The position numbers were made by a program, and so were the translations under genes. DNA of 64,000 nt, taken from Amycolatopsis endophytica (GTDB lineage: Bacteria > Actinomycetota > Actinomycetes > Mycobacteriales > Pseudonocardiaceae). The stretch is from NCBI RefSeq assembly GCF_013410405.1, contig NZ_JACCFK010000002.1, positions 186,001 to 250,000 on the forward strand, given 5' to 3'. A model generated the notes under the pieces. That model saw nothing but the letters and a program-made list of their open reading frames with translations, made no database searches and was not told the DNA's origin. Shown piece after piece: positions 1 through 8,866 of the stretch; position 1 is the first letter of the stretch, and every line of letters begins with the position of its first letter.

Positions 1-104
1 TCGGTACCGTCGAAGAGGTCCTGCTGCACCCGGAACACGACTACACGCGGTCCCTGCTCGCCGCACTGCCGGGCGGCACGTCGCGCCACGCTTTACCGTC
101 GTGA
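1..104 (+). CDS. ABC transporter ATP-binding protein, C-terminal end (partial)
   Basis: Only the last 34 codons lie in the window, in frame from base 3 to a TGA at 102-104. They include HPEHDYTRSLLAALP, the tail found in oligopeptide/dipeptide-type (Opp/Dpp) ABC ATPases, where HPYT.SLL.A.P closes the second nucleotide-binding domain. The protein would energise uptake of a peptide or similar solute from the inner face of the membrane. Substrate and partner permeases lie outside the window. The assignment rests on a short tail, so the subfamily is likely but not certain. Confidence 0.6.
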   Translation, partial: GTVEEVLLHPEHDYTRSLLAALPGGTSRHALPS

Positions 105-180
105 TCGGCCGGAAGTCAAGTGAAGATCAGGGAAAAGGCGGCGCCGCCGGGAACCCGGACGGGAACGGTGTGTAATCTCC

Positions 181-1743
181 GTGGACGAAATGGCGACCAC
201 GACTGACCCCGCTCCCGGGGCGCCCGCGCAGGCGCACCCGGCCGCGCGCGTGCGCGTGCCCTCGCGGTTCCCGTACCGCACCATCGCGATGGGCACGCTC
301 GGCAGCACCCTGCTCCTGCTCGGCGCGCTCGGTGCGGGCGGCATCCTCATCCGCGACCCCGTCCTCGGGCACGGCCCGCTGTCCTGGGTCCGCTACGGCC
401 ACGGCCGGATGCTCGCCAACGCCGTGCTCTACGGCGGGTTCGCGCTCGTGGTGTGGGCGTGGGTCCGGCTGGGCCGCTACATGCTCGCCGGGCGCATCGG
501 CAGCCGCCCGATCCTGGTCGCCGCCGCGTGCTGGATGGCGCCGCTGCTGATCTCGCCTCCGCTGTTCACCCGCGACGTGTTCTCCTACCTCGGCCAGGGT
601 GCCCAGCTGCTGCACGGGCTCGACCCGTACGCGCACGGCCCCGCCGAGCTGGACGTGCTGCCGAACGTGGTGCAGAACGTGCACCCGGTGTGGCAGACCA
701 CCCCCGCCCCGTACGGGCCGTTGTTCCTGCTGATCGCCAAGGGCACCGTCGCGCTGACCGGCGACAACGTGATCGCCGGTGTCATCGTCACGCGCCTGGT
801 GCTGCTGATCGGCCTGGTGATGATGCTGTGGGCGCTGCCGCGGCTGGTGCGCAGGCTCGGCGGGAAGCTGCCGATCACGGTGTGGCTCGCGGTCGCCAGC
901 CCGATGACGGTCATCCACCTCGTCGGCGGCCCGCACAACGACCTGCTGATGCTCGGCTTCCTCACCATCGGCGTGGTCGCCGCGCTGGAACGCCACCACG
1001 CGGTCGCGGTCGTGCTGGTCACCATCGGCATGCTGATCAAGCCCACGGCGGCGGTCGCGCTGCCGTTCCTGGTGTGGGTGTGGGCCAACCACCTGCCCCA
1101 CCCCGGCAAGGTCCGCAACTTCTTCCAGGCGGGCGCGATCTCGGTGGGCCTGTTCGGGGTCGTGTTCGTGCTCGGCACCTGGGTTTCGCTCGGATCGTTC
1201 AACCTGGGCTGGGTCACCGGCCTGCAAGCGCCGACGCTGGTGACGAACTGGCTCAACTTCCCGACCGGCATCGGGCAACTGGCCCACACGCTGGTCAACA
1301 TCGTGATCACCGTGCCGGAGTCGCCGTTCGTCACGGTCGCCCGCGCGCTGGCGATGCTCACCCTGGCCGCGTTCATGGTGCGGCAGTGGTGGAAGGCGCG
1401 AAACGGCGGCAACGAGGCGATCTTCCGGATGGCGATGGCCCTGCTGGCCACGGCCATCCTCGCCCCGCCCACCCTGCCGTGGTACCTGACCTGGGGCTTC
1501 GTGATCGCCTCGGCCTTCCCGTGGCGGCGCAGGCACCTGGCCGTCGTGGTCGCCGTGGCGTCGTTCCTGGTGCTGGCCTACTACCCGACCGGCGAGCAGG
1601 CGCTCTACGACTGGTGGTTCGTCGTGGTGGTCCTGGCACTGTCGGTCTACGCGGCGGCGTCCCTGCTGCGGCCCGACCCGCTCGGACTGGTGGGCGCGTG
1701 GCGCAGGCAGCGCGAGGTGCCCGACTTCGTCGGCAAGGACTGA
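181..1743 (+). CDS. mptB: Polyprenol-phosphomannose-dependent alpha-1,6-mannosyltransferase MptB-like
   Basis: A 520-residue polytopic membrane protein with about a dozen hydrophobic segments after a proline/alanine-rich cytoplasmic N-terminus. The early loop with FTRDVFSYLGQG and LDPYAHGP resembles MptB/MptA GT-C mannosyltransferases, which move mannose from polyprenyl-phosphomannose onto lipomannan precursors at the outer face of the membrane. Later segments and the PTLPWYLTW motif also fit. The start is GTG at 181; an in-frame ATG at 190 is an alternative. MptB is typical of mycolata and of Pseudonocardiales. It is transcribed alone, facing a convergent regulator gene. I am confident of the family and less sure of the exact acceptor. 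Confidence 0.75.
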   Translation: MDEMATTTDPAPGAPAQAHPAARVRVPSRFPYRTIAMGTLGSTLLLLGALGAGGILIRDPVLGHGPLSWVRYGHGRMLANAVLYGGFALVVWAWVRLGRYMLAGRIGSRPILVAAACWMAPLLISPPLFTRDVFSYLGQGAQLLHGLDPYAHGPAELDVLPNVVQNVHPVWQTTPAPYGPLFLLIAKGTVALTGDNVIAGVIVTRLVLLIGLVMMLWALPRLVRRLGGKLPITVWLAVASPMTVIHLVGGPHNDLLMLGFLTIGVVAALERHHAVAVVLVTIGMLIKPTAAVALPFLVWVWANHLPHPGKVRNFFQAGAISVGLFGVVFVLGTWVSLGSFNLGWVTGLQAPTLVTNWLNFPTGIGQLAHTLVNIVITVPESPFVTVARALAMLTLAAFMVRQWWKARNGGNEAIFRMAMALLATAILAPPTLPWYLTWGFVIASAFPWRRRHLAVVVAVASFLVLAYYPTGEQALYDWWFVVVVLALSVYAAASLLRPDPLGLVGAWRRQREVPDFVGKD

Positions 1744-1830
1744 CCCCGGGTCGCGCCACCGCCGAGTCGAACCCGACCGGTCCGGCGTGCACACCCGCCG
1801 ATCGGTCAACGCGGCGGCCGCGGAGCGATC

Positions 1831-2136
1831 TCAGGTCCGGTCCAGGGCGTGGCGCAGCTGGGAGAGCCAGTCCAGGTGACCGCGGATCGCGGCGTGACCG
1901 TCCGGTGTCAGCCGGAACCAGGTCCGTGGCCGTCTGCCCACCGAACCCTTGCGCACTTCGAGGTAGCCCGCCTCCTCCAGCGTGCGGCTGTGTTTGGAGA
2001 CCGCGGAATCACTCACGCCAAGCATGCTCCTGGCCGTGGCGAAGTCGACCCATTCCGCGCCCTGCAGCAACGCACACAGCGCCAGCCGGGGCCCGGCCTC
2101 GAAGATCGGGTCCCGGCCGGGACCGGGATTCGTCAC
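1831..2136 (-). CDS. Winged-helix transcriptional regulator (MarR_2/ArsR-like)
   Basis: A 101-residue protein that is essentially one winged-helix domain. ALCALLQGAEWVDFATARSML, then SDSAVSKHSRTLEEAGYLEV as recognition helix and wing, is typical of small MarR_2-type regulators. There is no sensor domain. The GTG start at 2136 overlaps the stop of the upstream membrane-protein gene (GTGA, 2133-2136), so the two are translationally coupled and probably act together. Such regulator plus membrane-protein pairs are common in actinobacteria; the ligand is unknown. Nothing suggests it regulates mptB, which lies convergent to it. Confidence 0.75.
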   Translation of the reverse strand: MTNPGPGRDPIFEAGPRLALCALLQGAEWVDFATARSMLGVSDSAVSKHSRTLEEAGYLEVRKGSVGRRPRTWFRLTPDGHAAIRGHLDWLSQLRHALDRT

Positions 2137-2594
2137 GGCCTGACCCGGCCGGCTTCGATGTCCCGTCGCATTGCCGAACGGGTCTTGACCTCACTGACGA
2201 ACACGGCGATCGCCACGAGCGGGAGCACCGCGAGCGCGATCCCACGCTGTCCGGCGTGGACGAGCGCGTAGATGCCGAAGAACCCGACCGTCGCGACGGA
2301 GACCGAGGTCAGCCAGATCGGCCAGGCGCTGGGGTAGGCGCTGATCCGCTTGCGGAGGTGGACCCCCGACCGGCGGCGCCGGCTACAGGAGTAGACCGCC
2401 GAGGCAATGGCCAGTGCCGCGAGCGCCCACGGCACGTACGGGGAATCACCCAGCCAAGTCGTCCAGATCGGGAGCCCGGCCAACACCACCAGGCCGACCC
2501 CGAAGAACACCCAGTAGGCGACGGGGAACTGGGCGTGGACCGCGAGACGGCGCCGCGCGTCGGCGACCTGGTCGAGTTCGGGTGTGTCGGACAT
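2133..2594 (-). CDS. Four-TM membrane protein paired with winged-helix regulator
   Basis: A 153-residue hydrophobic protein with four predicted membrane spans (around YWVFFGVGLVVLAGLPIW, the VPWALAALAIAS region, WLTSVSVATVGFFGIYALV and LAVLPLVAIAVF) and a basic loop RRRRSGVHLRKR in the middle. ATG at 2594 is chosen because GGGAGGT (2602-2607) sits seven bases upstream; an in-frame ATG at 2615 has no such site. No enzymatic motif is visible, so function is unknown. The overlap with the downstream regulator suggests that the pair is an operon and that the regulator may respond to the state of this membrane protein. Confidence 0.7.
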   Translation of the reverse strand: MSDTPELDQVADARRRLAVHAQFPVAYWVFFGVGLVVLAGLPIWTTWLGDSPYVPWALAALAIASAVYSCSRRRRSGVHLRKRISAYPSAWPIWLTSVSVATVGFFGIYALVHAGQRGIALAVLPLVAIAVFVSEVKTRSAMRRDIEAGRVRP

Positions 2595-2621
2595 CAAGTG
2601 ACCTCCCATCCGCAAGAACTT

Positions 2622-2639
2622 TCTATACGGAAAGTGTAT
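2622..2639 (-). promoter_or_regulatory. Candidate promoter/operator of the membrane protein-regulator operon
   Basis: ATAC and GTAT form an inverted repeat (2625-2639) around a seven-base spacer, and on the minus strand TATAGA (2627-2622) could be a -10 box 28 bases ahead of the start at 2594. No good -35 is visible. The AT-rich character in a GC-rich region and the position make it a plausible binding site for the coupled winged-helix regulator; this is inference. Confidence 0.35.
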
Positions 2640-2714
2640 GCGAATCGAGAAGTGGATGCCAGCCGAGAGGGAGATGCCAGTTGCTCGCGGACACGCCGTG
2701 GAGTGACCGCGCCG

Positions 2715-3080
2715 TCAGTCGCCGCGTAGCTCGCCGCTCAGGGACATCGTGCCGCCGCCGTCGGAGCCTGCGCTCGCGCCGCTGGTCAGCGGACTGCCGT
2801 TCACCTCGATCGACGCCTGCAGCTCGTGTTCGCCCGCCGGCCGGATCAGCAGTTGCAGCTTCTGCGTGCCCTCGGCGGGCAGGGTGAACGTCTTCGTCCA
2901 CGGCGGGGTCAGGTTGCTCTCCTGCAGCTCGGTGCTGCCGTCGGTGATGAACTTGATCCACGCGATCGGCCCGGAGCCGGTGACCTCATACACCACGGTG
3001 TTCGGGGTCGCCGGCTCGCCCGAGCAGGCCGCCGCCAGCACGAACACCGGGACGATCGCGGCCACACGCCAGGATGTCAT
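2715..3080 (-). CDS. Small lipoprotein, MmpS-like
   Basis: A 121-residue protein that starts with a lipoprotein signal peptide: a hydrophobic stretch followed by the lipobox LAAAC at about residues 15-19, so the mature protein would be anchored by Cys19. The exported part has the VVYEVTGSG...WIKFIT pattern seen in MmpS-type accessory proteins and related secreted actinobacterial domains. It then carries a beta-rich segment with repeated polar strands. No MmpL transporter is next to it, so a role in siderophore or lipid export cannot be claimed. It appears monocistronic, between divergent and convergent neighbours. Confidence 0.6.
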   Translation of the reverse strand: MTSWRVAAIVPVFVLAAACSGEPATPNTVVYEVTGSGPIAWIKFITDGSTELQESNLTPPWTKTFTLPAEGTQKLQLLIRPAGEHELQASIEVNGSPLTSGASAGSDGGGTMSLSGELRGD

Positions 3081-3129
3081 GCACCGATCGTAGTGATCGC
3101 GTCACCGCCGGAGGTCGCGTTCGTCCGGT

Positions 3130-3534
3130 TCAGGCCACCCCGGCCCAGCCGCTCCACCGGGTCACGCGGGTGCGCACCACCGGACCCTCCGGCGGTCGCT
3201 CCGCGTACTGCGCGTACTTCGCGACCAGCGCATCCACCGGCCCTGGCTCCTCGATCGACGCGACACCGTCGGCCCGGACCCACCACAGCCGGGTCCAGTC
3301 CTCGTCATAGATGTCAGCCAGGAAGCTCACGGCCGGGTTGGCCGCGATGTTGGCCAGCCGCCGCAGGGCGTGCGTCGACTTCGGTTTGTGGTCGATCGCG
3401 AACACGATCCCGTCCCCGGACACCGCGAACGTCACCGGCACCAGATGCGGCTGCCCGTCCGCGGACACCGTCGCCAGCCGCGCCACCCGCGCCGCGGCGA
3501 ACCGCGACCGGGCCTCCTCCCCGTCAAGGCGCAT
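3130..3534 (-). CDS. PPOX-class F420-dependent oxidoreductase (TIGR03668-like)
   Basis: A 134-residue single-domain split-barrel protein. The N-terminal ARVARLATVSADGQPHLVPV is the hallmark strand pair of pyridoxamine-phosphate-oxidase-like F420 or FMN binders. It is followed by VFAIDHKPKS and RRLANIAANPAVSFLADIY, which make the cofactor phosphate-binding surface in this family. Members reduce diverse substrates with F420H2. Its ATG overlaps the end of the LD-carboxypeptidase gene by 11 bases, making it the last gene of a three-gene operon. The substrate is unknown and the link to the peptidase genes may be only transcriptional. Confidence 0.75.
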   Translation of the reverse strand: MRLDGEEARSRFAAARVARLATVSADGQPHLVPVTFAVSGDGIVFAIDHKPKSTHALRRLANIAANPAVSFLADIYDEDWTRLWWVRADGVASIEEPGPVDALVAKYAQYAERPPEGPVVRTRVTRWSGWAGVA

Positions 3535-4381
3535 CGGCCACCACCCGCAGCTGCGCCGTGTCCAGCGCCGCCGCCACCCCCAGCGGCACCGTCAGGGACC
3601 CCGTCACGTGTCCGAACGGCACCCCGCCCAGCACCGGAACGCCCAGCGGCGCCAGCCGGTCCAGCATCAGCGCCCGCACCTCCGCCGGATCACCACACCG
3701 GGTCCACGTGCCCAGCACCACCCCGGCGACGCCGTCGAACCAGCCGGACCGCAGAAGCTGCGTCAGCATCCGGTCCAGCCGGTACACCGGTTCCGTCACA
3801 TCCTCCAGCACCACGAGCGCACCGCGCGCGCTGCCCTGCTCGGGTGTGCCGACGCTGGAGGCCAGCAAGCTCAGGTTCCCGCCGAGGAGCCGTCCGCGGG
3901 CCGTTCCCGGGACCAGCGCGTCGGTGCCCGTCAGCGTGACCGGCCCCGGTTCGACCAGGGCCCGGCGCAACCCTGCACCGCCGGCGTCGTCCCAGAAGTC
4001 CCCGGCGGGCATGGGGGAGAACAACGTCGGCAGGCCCAGGTGCGCGTGGATCGCCGCGTGCAGGGCGGTCACGTCGCTGGACCCGGCGAACACCTTCGGG
4101 CCCGCGCCGCGCAACGCGGGCCAGTCCAGCACATCGAGCATCCGCTGCGTGCCGTAGCCGCCGCGCGCCGCGATCACGATACTCACGTCGGGGTCGAGCC
4201 ACGCCTCGGTGAACAGCTTCGCCCGCACCGCGTCGGTGTCGGCGAGGTAGGGCGCGGCCCGCGAGCCCGGTGTCACCAGGTTCTTCACCCGCAGGCCCCA
4301 GCCATCGAGCGCCGCCAGCGCCCGGTCCAGCCGCTCCGGTGGCACCGGCCCGGCCGGTGCCACCAGGGCCACGGTGGTCAC
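3524..4381 (-). CDS. LD-carboxypeptidase (S66/LdcA family)
   Basis: A 285-residue serine peptidase of the MccF/LdcA type, which cleaves the L,D bond of peptidoglycan tetrapeptides or related acyl-peptides in the cytoplasm. FAGSSDVTAL (about residue 102) carries the nucleophilic Ser, VVLEDVTEPVYRLDRML gives the catalytic Glu region and FGHVTGSLTVPLG the His. I use GTG at 4381, which overlaps the TGA of the upstream S9 peptidase gene (GTGA). A longer open frame runs upstream but is only a shadow of that gene. Gene order S9 peptidase, this gene, F420 oxidoreductase suggests a peptide or muropeptide recycling operon. Confidence 0.85.
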   Translation of the reverse strand: MTTVALVAPAGPVPPERLDRALAALDGWGLRVKNLVTPGSRAAPYLADTDAVRAKLFTEAWLDPDVSIVIAARGGYGTQRMLDVLDWPALRGAGPKVFAGSSDVTALHAAIHAHLGLPTLFSPMPAGDFWDDAGGAGLRRALVEPGPVTLTGTDALVPGTARGRLLGGNLSLLASSVGTPEQGSARGALVVLEDVTEPVYRLDRMLTQLLRSGWFDGVAGVVLGTWTRCGDPAEVRALMLDRLAPLGVPVLGGVPFGHVTGSLTVPLGVAAALDTAQLRVVADAP

Positions 4382-6315
4382 GACCGCAGCTCCAGCTTCG
4401 GCACCTCCGGCGTCGCGAACCCGAAGATCTGCCCGTAGAAGGACAACTCCGCCTCCAGTGCGGCGATCATCGTCTCCGCCCGCCGGAACCCGTGCTGCTC
4501 GCCCGCGAACGTCAGGTAGGCGTGCGGAATCCCGCTGCCAGCCAGCGAGCGCACGAACCGGTCGGCCTGGTCGGGCGGGCAGATCTGGTCGTCCAGGCCC
4601 TGCAACAGCAGCACCGGCCCGGCCAGGTCCCCGGCGTGCCGCAGCGGCGAGCGCTCCACGTACCGGTCCCGGGTTTCCGGCAGTGGTCCGACGAGCCCGA
4701 ACACGTACTGGGACTCGAAATCGTGGGTCTCGCCGCCGTCGCCGGTCCACTCGGCCAGGTCGAGGATCGGGTACTTGATCGTCGCCGCGCGGTAGGTCGT
4801 CACGCTCGTCATCGAGGCGGCCGAGGTGTAGCCGCCCGCGCTCCCGCCGCGGATCCCGAGCCGCGCCGGGTCGGCGGTGCCCTCGGCCGCCAGCGCCTCG
4901 GCGACGGTGACGCAGTCCCGCACGTCGACCACGCCCCACTCCTCGCGCAGCCGCTCCCGGTAGCCACGGCCGTAACCGACCGAACCGCCGTAGTTGACCG
5001 CGACGATCCCGATCCCACGGCTGGTGAAATAGGCGAAGTCCAGGTCCAGGTCACCGAAGACGCGCCCGGTCGGCCCGCCGTGGACGTGCACCAGGTACGG
5101 CGGGCGCTCGCCCTCGGGCGCGGTGAAGCCGGGATTGGTCGGTGGGTAGACGAAGGCCGGGATCTCGACGCCGTCCCGGCCGGGGAACATCCGCTCCTGG
5201 GGCACCGGCAGGTAGTCGGCGGGCGGCAGCGGGTGTGTGGCCGTGGTCAGTTCGGTGATCGCGCCACTGGTCAGGTCGACGTGCACCACGGTGCTCTCGT
5301 GCCGGGGCCCGGACGCGATGCCGGCGACACCGTTGCCGAGCGGGGCCAGCGCGGGTGCCCAGCTGGTCAGGTGTTCCGCGACGGGCGTGACCGAGCCGGT
5401 GTTCTCGTCCAGCACGGCGAGGCGGCCGGAGTCCAGCACCGCGTGCCTGCCCGATCCCAGCGGCACGAACCAGTTCGAGCCGATCTTCCACAGCGGCCCG
5501 CCCAGTTCCCGTTCGGCCGGGGCGAGCGCGGTGCTCGTCCCGTCGAGGGAGATGCGGTGCAGGTTCCACCAGCCGTCCGGGTCCAGCAGCGCGAGCAGCG
5601 TGTCCGCGTCCTCCCACTCCAGCTGGCAGACCGACACGCCGTGACCTCCGGCGAGCACCTGGTGCGGGCCGAAACCGCCGTCCGGCCGCACTTCGGCGAC
5701 GCACAGCTCGGTCTCGTCCCACGGCATGTGCGGGTGCTCCCAGCCCAGCCACGCGGCGTGCCGTCCGTCCGGGGAAAGCTGTGGCGCGGTGAGGAAGTGG
5801 TGGCTCGCGGCGAGCGAGACGACCTCACCGCCGCTCAGCGACACCAGATCGCGGCGGATGTCGGTGCGCGCCGGCCCGGTGCTCGTCTCGCGGACCGCCC
5901 ACACTGCACCGTCCGGACCCTGCCGCAGGTCCCCGAACCGGACGCCCTGCGGCACAGCGGGTTCAGCTGTGAGCGGAACCACCTCGCCGCTGTCCAGGTG
6001 GCGGGCGTAGACGCGCTGGTCGTCCCAGTGGGTGAAGACCACCGTGTCCGCGGCGTCGCCGGTGACCAGCCAGGGGCGGCCGCCGTACTCGTGCACCCGG
6101 TTCCTGGCGTTCCACGGGGCGGGCAGCATCTCCTCGACCGCGCCGTCCTGACCTGCACGAACGAGGGCGAGCCTGCCGCCCTCGGCGGGGCGCGCCTCGG
6201 CCCACCAGACGGTGCCGCCGACGACGTCGAGCCACTGCGCGCCACCGCCCGCGGCGGCGACGTCGGCGGCGGAGACGGGTGAGGTCCAGGTGCCGTACGG
6301 CGCGGTTTCAGCCAC
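4378..6315 (-). CDS. S9 family prolyl-oligopeptidase-like peptidase
   Basis: A 645-residue cytoplasmic serine peptidase. The N-terminal 370 residues form a beta-propeller rich in repeated strands. The C-terminal alpha/beta-hydrolase domain has HVHGGPTGR (oxyanion region), GIRGGSAGGYTSA (nucleophile Ser near residue 490), GLDDQICPP (Asp near 575) and GEQHGF (His near 605). This is the dipeptidyl/acylaminoacyl-peptidase type that trims short peptides. No signal peptide is visible. It is the first gene of an operon with the overlapping LD-carboxypeptidase and F420-type oxidoreductase genes and is divergent from the DUF3090 gene. Confidence 0.88.
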   Translation of the reverse strand: MAETAPYGTWTSPVSAADVAAAGGGAQWLDVVGGTVWWAEARPAEGGRLALVRAGQDGAVEEMLPAPWNARNRVHEYGGRPWLVTGDAADTVVFTHWDDQRVYARHLDSGEVVPLTAEPAVPQGVRFGDLRQGPDGAVWAVRETSTGPARTDIRRDLVSLSGGEVVSLAASHHFLTAPQLSPDGRHAAWLGWEHPHMPWDETELCVAEVRPDGGFGPHQVLAGGHGVSVCQLEWEDADTLLALLDPDGWWNLHRISLDGTSTALAPAERELGGPLWKIGSNWFVPLGSGRHAVLDSGRLAVLDENTGSVTPVAEHLTSWAPALAPLGNGVAGIASGPRHESTVVHVDLTSGAITELTTATHPLPPADYLPVPQERMFPGRDGVEIPAFVYPPTNPGFTAPEGERPPYLVHVHGGPTGRVFGDLDLDFAYFTSRGIGIVAVNYGGSVGYGRGYRERLREEWGVVDVRDCVTVAEALAAEGTADPARLGIRGGSAGGYTSAASMTSVTTYRAATIKYPILDLAEWTGDGGETHDFESQYVFGLVGPLPETRDRYVERSPLRHAGDLAGPVLLLQGLDDQICPPDQADRFVRSLAGSGIPHAYLTFAGEQHGFRRAETMIAALEAELSFYGQIFGFATPEVPKLELRS

Positions 6316-6391
6316 CGACGCACTCTAACCAAGGAGCAAGCGGGGGCGGCGGATGCCGATCATGAAACTGTGGCATAGGGTCGGGGGTGCC

Positions 6392-6970
6392 ATGGCTCGT
6401 GTAATCCACGTCTTCCGCCAGCCCGACCGGTTCGTCGCAGGGACCGTCGGGGAACCGGGCGACCGTACTTTCTATCTGCAGGCCACCCAGGACGTCCGCA
6501 CGGTCAGCGTGACGATCGAGAAGCAGCAGGTGCAGGTGCTCGCCGAGCGCCTGTCCTCGCTGCTGGAGGAGATCGTCGCGCGCTTCGACGCCGAGGTGCC
6601 CGAAACCGTGCCGGACGACTTCGTCGACGTCGACCCGCTGGACGTTCCGGTGGAGGAGGAGTTCCGCGTCGGCACGATGGGCCTGGGCTGGGACGCCGAG
6701 ACCAGCGCCGTCGTGATCGAGCTGCTCGCGATCACCGAGGGCGAGGTCGACGAGACGGTCGTGCTCGACGACACCGAGGAGGGCCCGGACGCGGTGCGCG
6801 TGTTCCTCAGCCCGGTCGCGGCACGCGCGTTCGCCGAGCGCGCGGACCGCGTGGTGCGTGCCGGCCGCAAACCGTGCCCGCTGTGCGGGGAGCCGCTCGA
6901 CCCGGAGGGTCACATCTGCCCGCGGCAGAACGGGTACCGGCGCAACTCCGACCTCACCGACGAGAGCTGA
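6392..6970 (+). CDS. DUF3090 family protein
   Basis: A 192-residue conserved actinobacterial protein beginning MARVIHVFRQPDRFVAGTVG. It ends with a small metal-site-like motif (CPLCGEPLDPEGHICP: two CxxC-type pairs), so zinc binding is plausible. Function is unknown. In many actinobacteria this gene neighbours the SCO1664-type kinase-like gene and the mycothiol gene mshC; here the SCO1664-type gene follows but mshC does not. I start at ATG 6392, the family's usual start, rather than the in-frame ATG at 6353. A TAGGGT at 6376-6381 lies ten bases before the start. Confidence 0.85.
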   Translation: MARVIHVFRQPDRFVAGTVGEPGDRTFYLQATQDVRTVSVTIEKQQVQVLAERLSSLLEEIVARFDAEVPETVPDDFVDVDPLDVPVEEEFRVGTMGLGWDAETSAVVIELLAITEGEVDETVVLDDTEEGPDAVRVFLSPVAARAFAERADRVVRAGRKPCPLCGEPLDPEGHICPRQNGYRRNSDLTDES

Positions 6971-6974
6971 GACC

Positions 6975-7778
6975 GTGGCCCCATCGGTCGGCCCGGCCGA
7001 TCCCGGCGCCAGGGAGCTGCTGACCCGTGGCCGCCTGACCGTGGAAGGCCGTCTGGTCGACGCCTCGAACGTGACGCTGTTCTGCTCGATCGAGCTCGAC
7101 GGATTGTCGGCGGAGGCGGTCTACAAGCCGGTGTCCGGGGAACGGCCGCTGTGGGACTTCCCGGACGGCACCCTCGCCGGGCGCGAGGTCGCCACCGCCG
7201 TGCTGGCCGAGTCCTCCGGGCTGGGCCGGGTGCCGCCGACCGTGCTGCGCGACGGCCCCTTCGGCGAGGGCATGGTCCAGTTGTGGGTGGAGACCACCGA
7301 CGACGACCTGATCGACGTGCGGGCCCCGAAGGACGTGCCCGGCGACTGGCGGATCGTGCTGCACGCCCACGACCGGCTCGGTGAGCCCGCGGTGCTCGCG
7401 CACGCCGACCACCCGGGCATGCGGGACCTGGCCGTGCTGGACATCATCGCCAACAACACCGACCGCAAGGGCGGGCACATCCTGCCCGGTGCCGACGGCG
7501 CGGTGTACGGCGTCGACCACGGCATCTGCCTGCACGCCGAACCGAAGCTGCGCACCGTGCTGTGGGGCTGGGTGGGTGATCCGCTGCCGGAGGAGACGCT
7601 GGACAAGCTGCGTGCCCTGCCCGGCCGGATCGAGGGTGACCTGGGCGAGCGCCTGGCCCCGCACCTGACCAAACTGGAGATCAGCGCGGTCGCGGAGCGC
7701 GCCGAGATGCTCGTGGCCACCGGCGTGTTCCCGGAACCGGGCGACGACTGGCGGGCCATTCCCTGGCCGCTGTTCTGA
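6975..7778 (+). CDS. SCO1664 family protein (PI3/4-kinase-like fold)
   Basis: A 267-residue protein with kinase-like motifs of the SCO1664 family. AVYKPVSGERPLWDFP would hold the ATP-binding lysine. DIIANNTDRKGGHIL and AVYGVDHGICLH resemble the catalytic and metal-binding loops (the DxxxNxDR...D pattern) of phosphatidylinositol-3/4-kinase and HipA-like folds. The substrate is not known. The GTG at 6975 follows the DUF3090 stop by four bases, so the two are co-transcribed and conserved together. Confidence 0.82.
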   Translation: MAPSVGPADPGARELLTRGRLTVEGRLVDASNVTLFCSIELDGLSAEAVYKPVSGERPLWDFPDGTLAGREVATAVLAESSGLGRVPPTVLRDGPFGEGMVQLWVETTDDDLIDVRAPKDVPGDWRIVLHAHDRLGEPAVLAHADHPGMRDLAVLDIIANNTDRKGGHILPGADGAVYGVDHGICLHAEPKLRTVLWGWVGDPLPEETLDKLRALPGRIEGDLGERLAPHLTKLEISAVAERAEMLVATGVFPEPGDDWRAIPWPLF

Positions 7779-7845
7779 CCTTCCCCGCGCCTCTTGCGTA
7801 GCGTTGGGTGGTGGTTGCGCAGGCATGCCGGAAAGGGGAACAACG

Positions 7846-8277
7846 ATGACCGAAGCGAACACCAGCGCCGCGGGTCCGTTGGTGACCAGCCAGGGAACCA
7901 CCACGATCGCGAGCACGGTGGTGCAGAAGATCGCGGGTCTGGCCGCCCGCGAGATCCCTGGCGTGTACGACCTGGGAGGTGGTGCGGCGCGGGCGTTCGG
8001 CGTGCTGCGCGAGCGCATCCCGGGCGCCAGCGGCAGTGCCGGCCAGGGGGTGTCGGTCGAGGTCGGGGAGAAGCAGGCGGCCGTGGACCTGCAGCTCGTC
8101 GTCGAGTACGGCGTGTCCATCGCCGACCTGGCGCGGGCGGTGCGGGCCAATACGATCACCGCGATCGAGCAGATGACCGCGCTCGAAGTGGTCGAGGTCG
8201 ACATCACCGTCAACGACGTGCACCTGCCGGGCGAGGACGAGGCGCCCGCCGAGGAGCAGCCCGCCCGGGTGGAGTGA
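7846..8277 (+). CDS. Asp23/Gls24 family envelope-stress protein
   Basis: A 143-residue Asp23/Gls24-like protein. TTIASTVVQKIAGLAAREIPGVYDL near the N-terminus, the VSVEVGEKQAAVDLQLVVEYG strand and VVEVDITVNDVHLP at the end are the family signature. In Gram-positives these proteins sit at the membrane and are linked to alkaline or envelope stress. ATG 7846 is preceded by AAAGGGG; an in-frame upstream GTG at 7804 lacks a site. A TAGCGT at 7799-7804 may be the -10 box of its own promoter. Confidence 0.85.
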   Translation: MTEANTSAAGPLVTSQGTTTIASTVVQKIAGLAAREIPGVYDLGGGAARAFGVLRERIPGASGSAGQGVSVEVGEKQAAVDLQLVVEYGVSIADLARAVRANTITAIEQMTALEVVEVDITVNDVHLPGEDEAPAEEQPARVE

Positions 8278-8294
8278 CCCCAGCGCGCGGGCGG

Positions 8295-8666
8295 TCAGGG
8301 CGTCGCGGAGTGGCGGTCGTAGGAACGGCGGGCCTCGGCGATCGTGCCGCGGTGCTTCTCCGCCCATGAGGTCAGTCCGACGAGCGTCTGGTGCAGCTCG
8401 CGGGCGATGTCGGTCAGCGTGTACTCCACGCGCGGCGGCACCGTCGGGTACACGGTGCGGACCAGCAGGCCGTCGCGTTCCAGTTTGCGCAGGGTCAGCG
8501 TCAGCATGCGGCGGCTGATGCCCTCGACCTCGCGCTCCAGTGCGGTGAAGCGGACCGGGCCGTGCGCGGCGGCGACCAGGATCCCGATCGCCCATTTGCC
8601 CGCGACGTGGTCGAGCACCTCGACGATCGGGCACGCCTCGGTGACCGGGGAAGCGGTGTCAGCCAT
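8295..8666 (-). CDS. HxlR family transcriptional regulator
   Basis: A 123-residue HxlR-type winged-helix regulator. CPIVEVLDHVAGKWAIGIL at the N-terminus is the family mark, with Cys in the position used for redox or electrophile sensing in some members. GISRRMLTLTLRKLERDGLL is the recognition helix and VEYTLTDIAREL the wing. It is divergent from a DHA2-type exporter gene about 200 bases away, so it probably represses that pump. The start is ATG 8666; the frame continues further upstream but without the family's sequence. Confidence 0.85.
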   Translation of the reverse strand: MADTASPVTEACPIVEVLDHVAGKWAIGILVAAAHGPVRFTALEREVEGISRRMLTLTLRKLERDGLLVRTVYPTVPPRVEYTLTDIARELHQTLVGLTSWAEKHRGTIAEARRSYDRHSATP

Positions 8667-8866
8667 GCCGCCATGGTTCCATGCGCGCCCCTCTGTTACC
8701 AGTCGTTCCCCATGGCGCCCGGTGGCGTGTCTCACAGGACCACAGCCGGGACCTGGAGAGGCACACCGGTGTTCCTCTGTGACAGGAAACTGCCTTCTTC
8801 CGGGCACGATCGTGGGCCCACATCATGGCCCCAGTTACATTTCGTGCCCCTATGGAGGTCAACGCC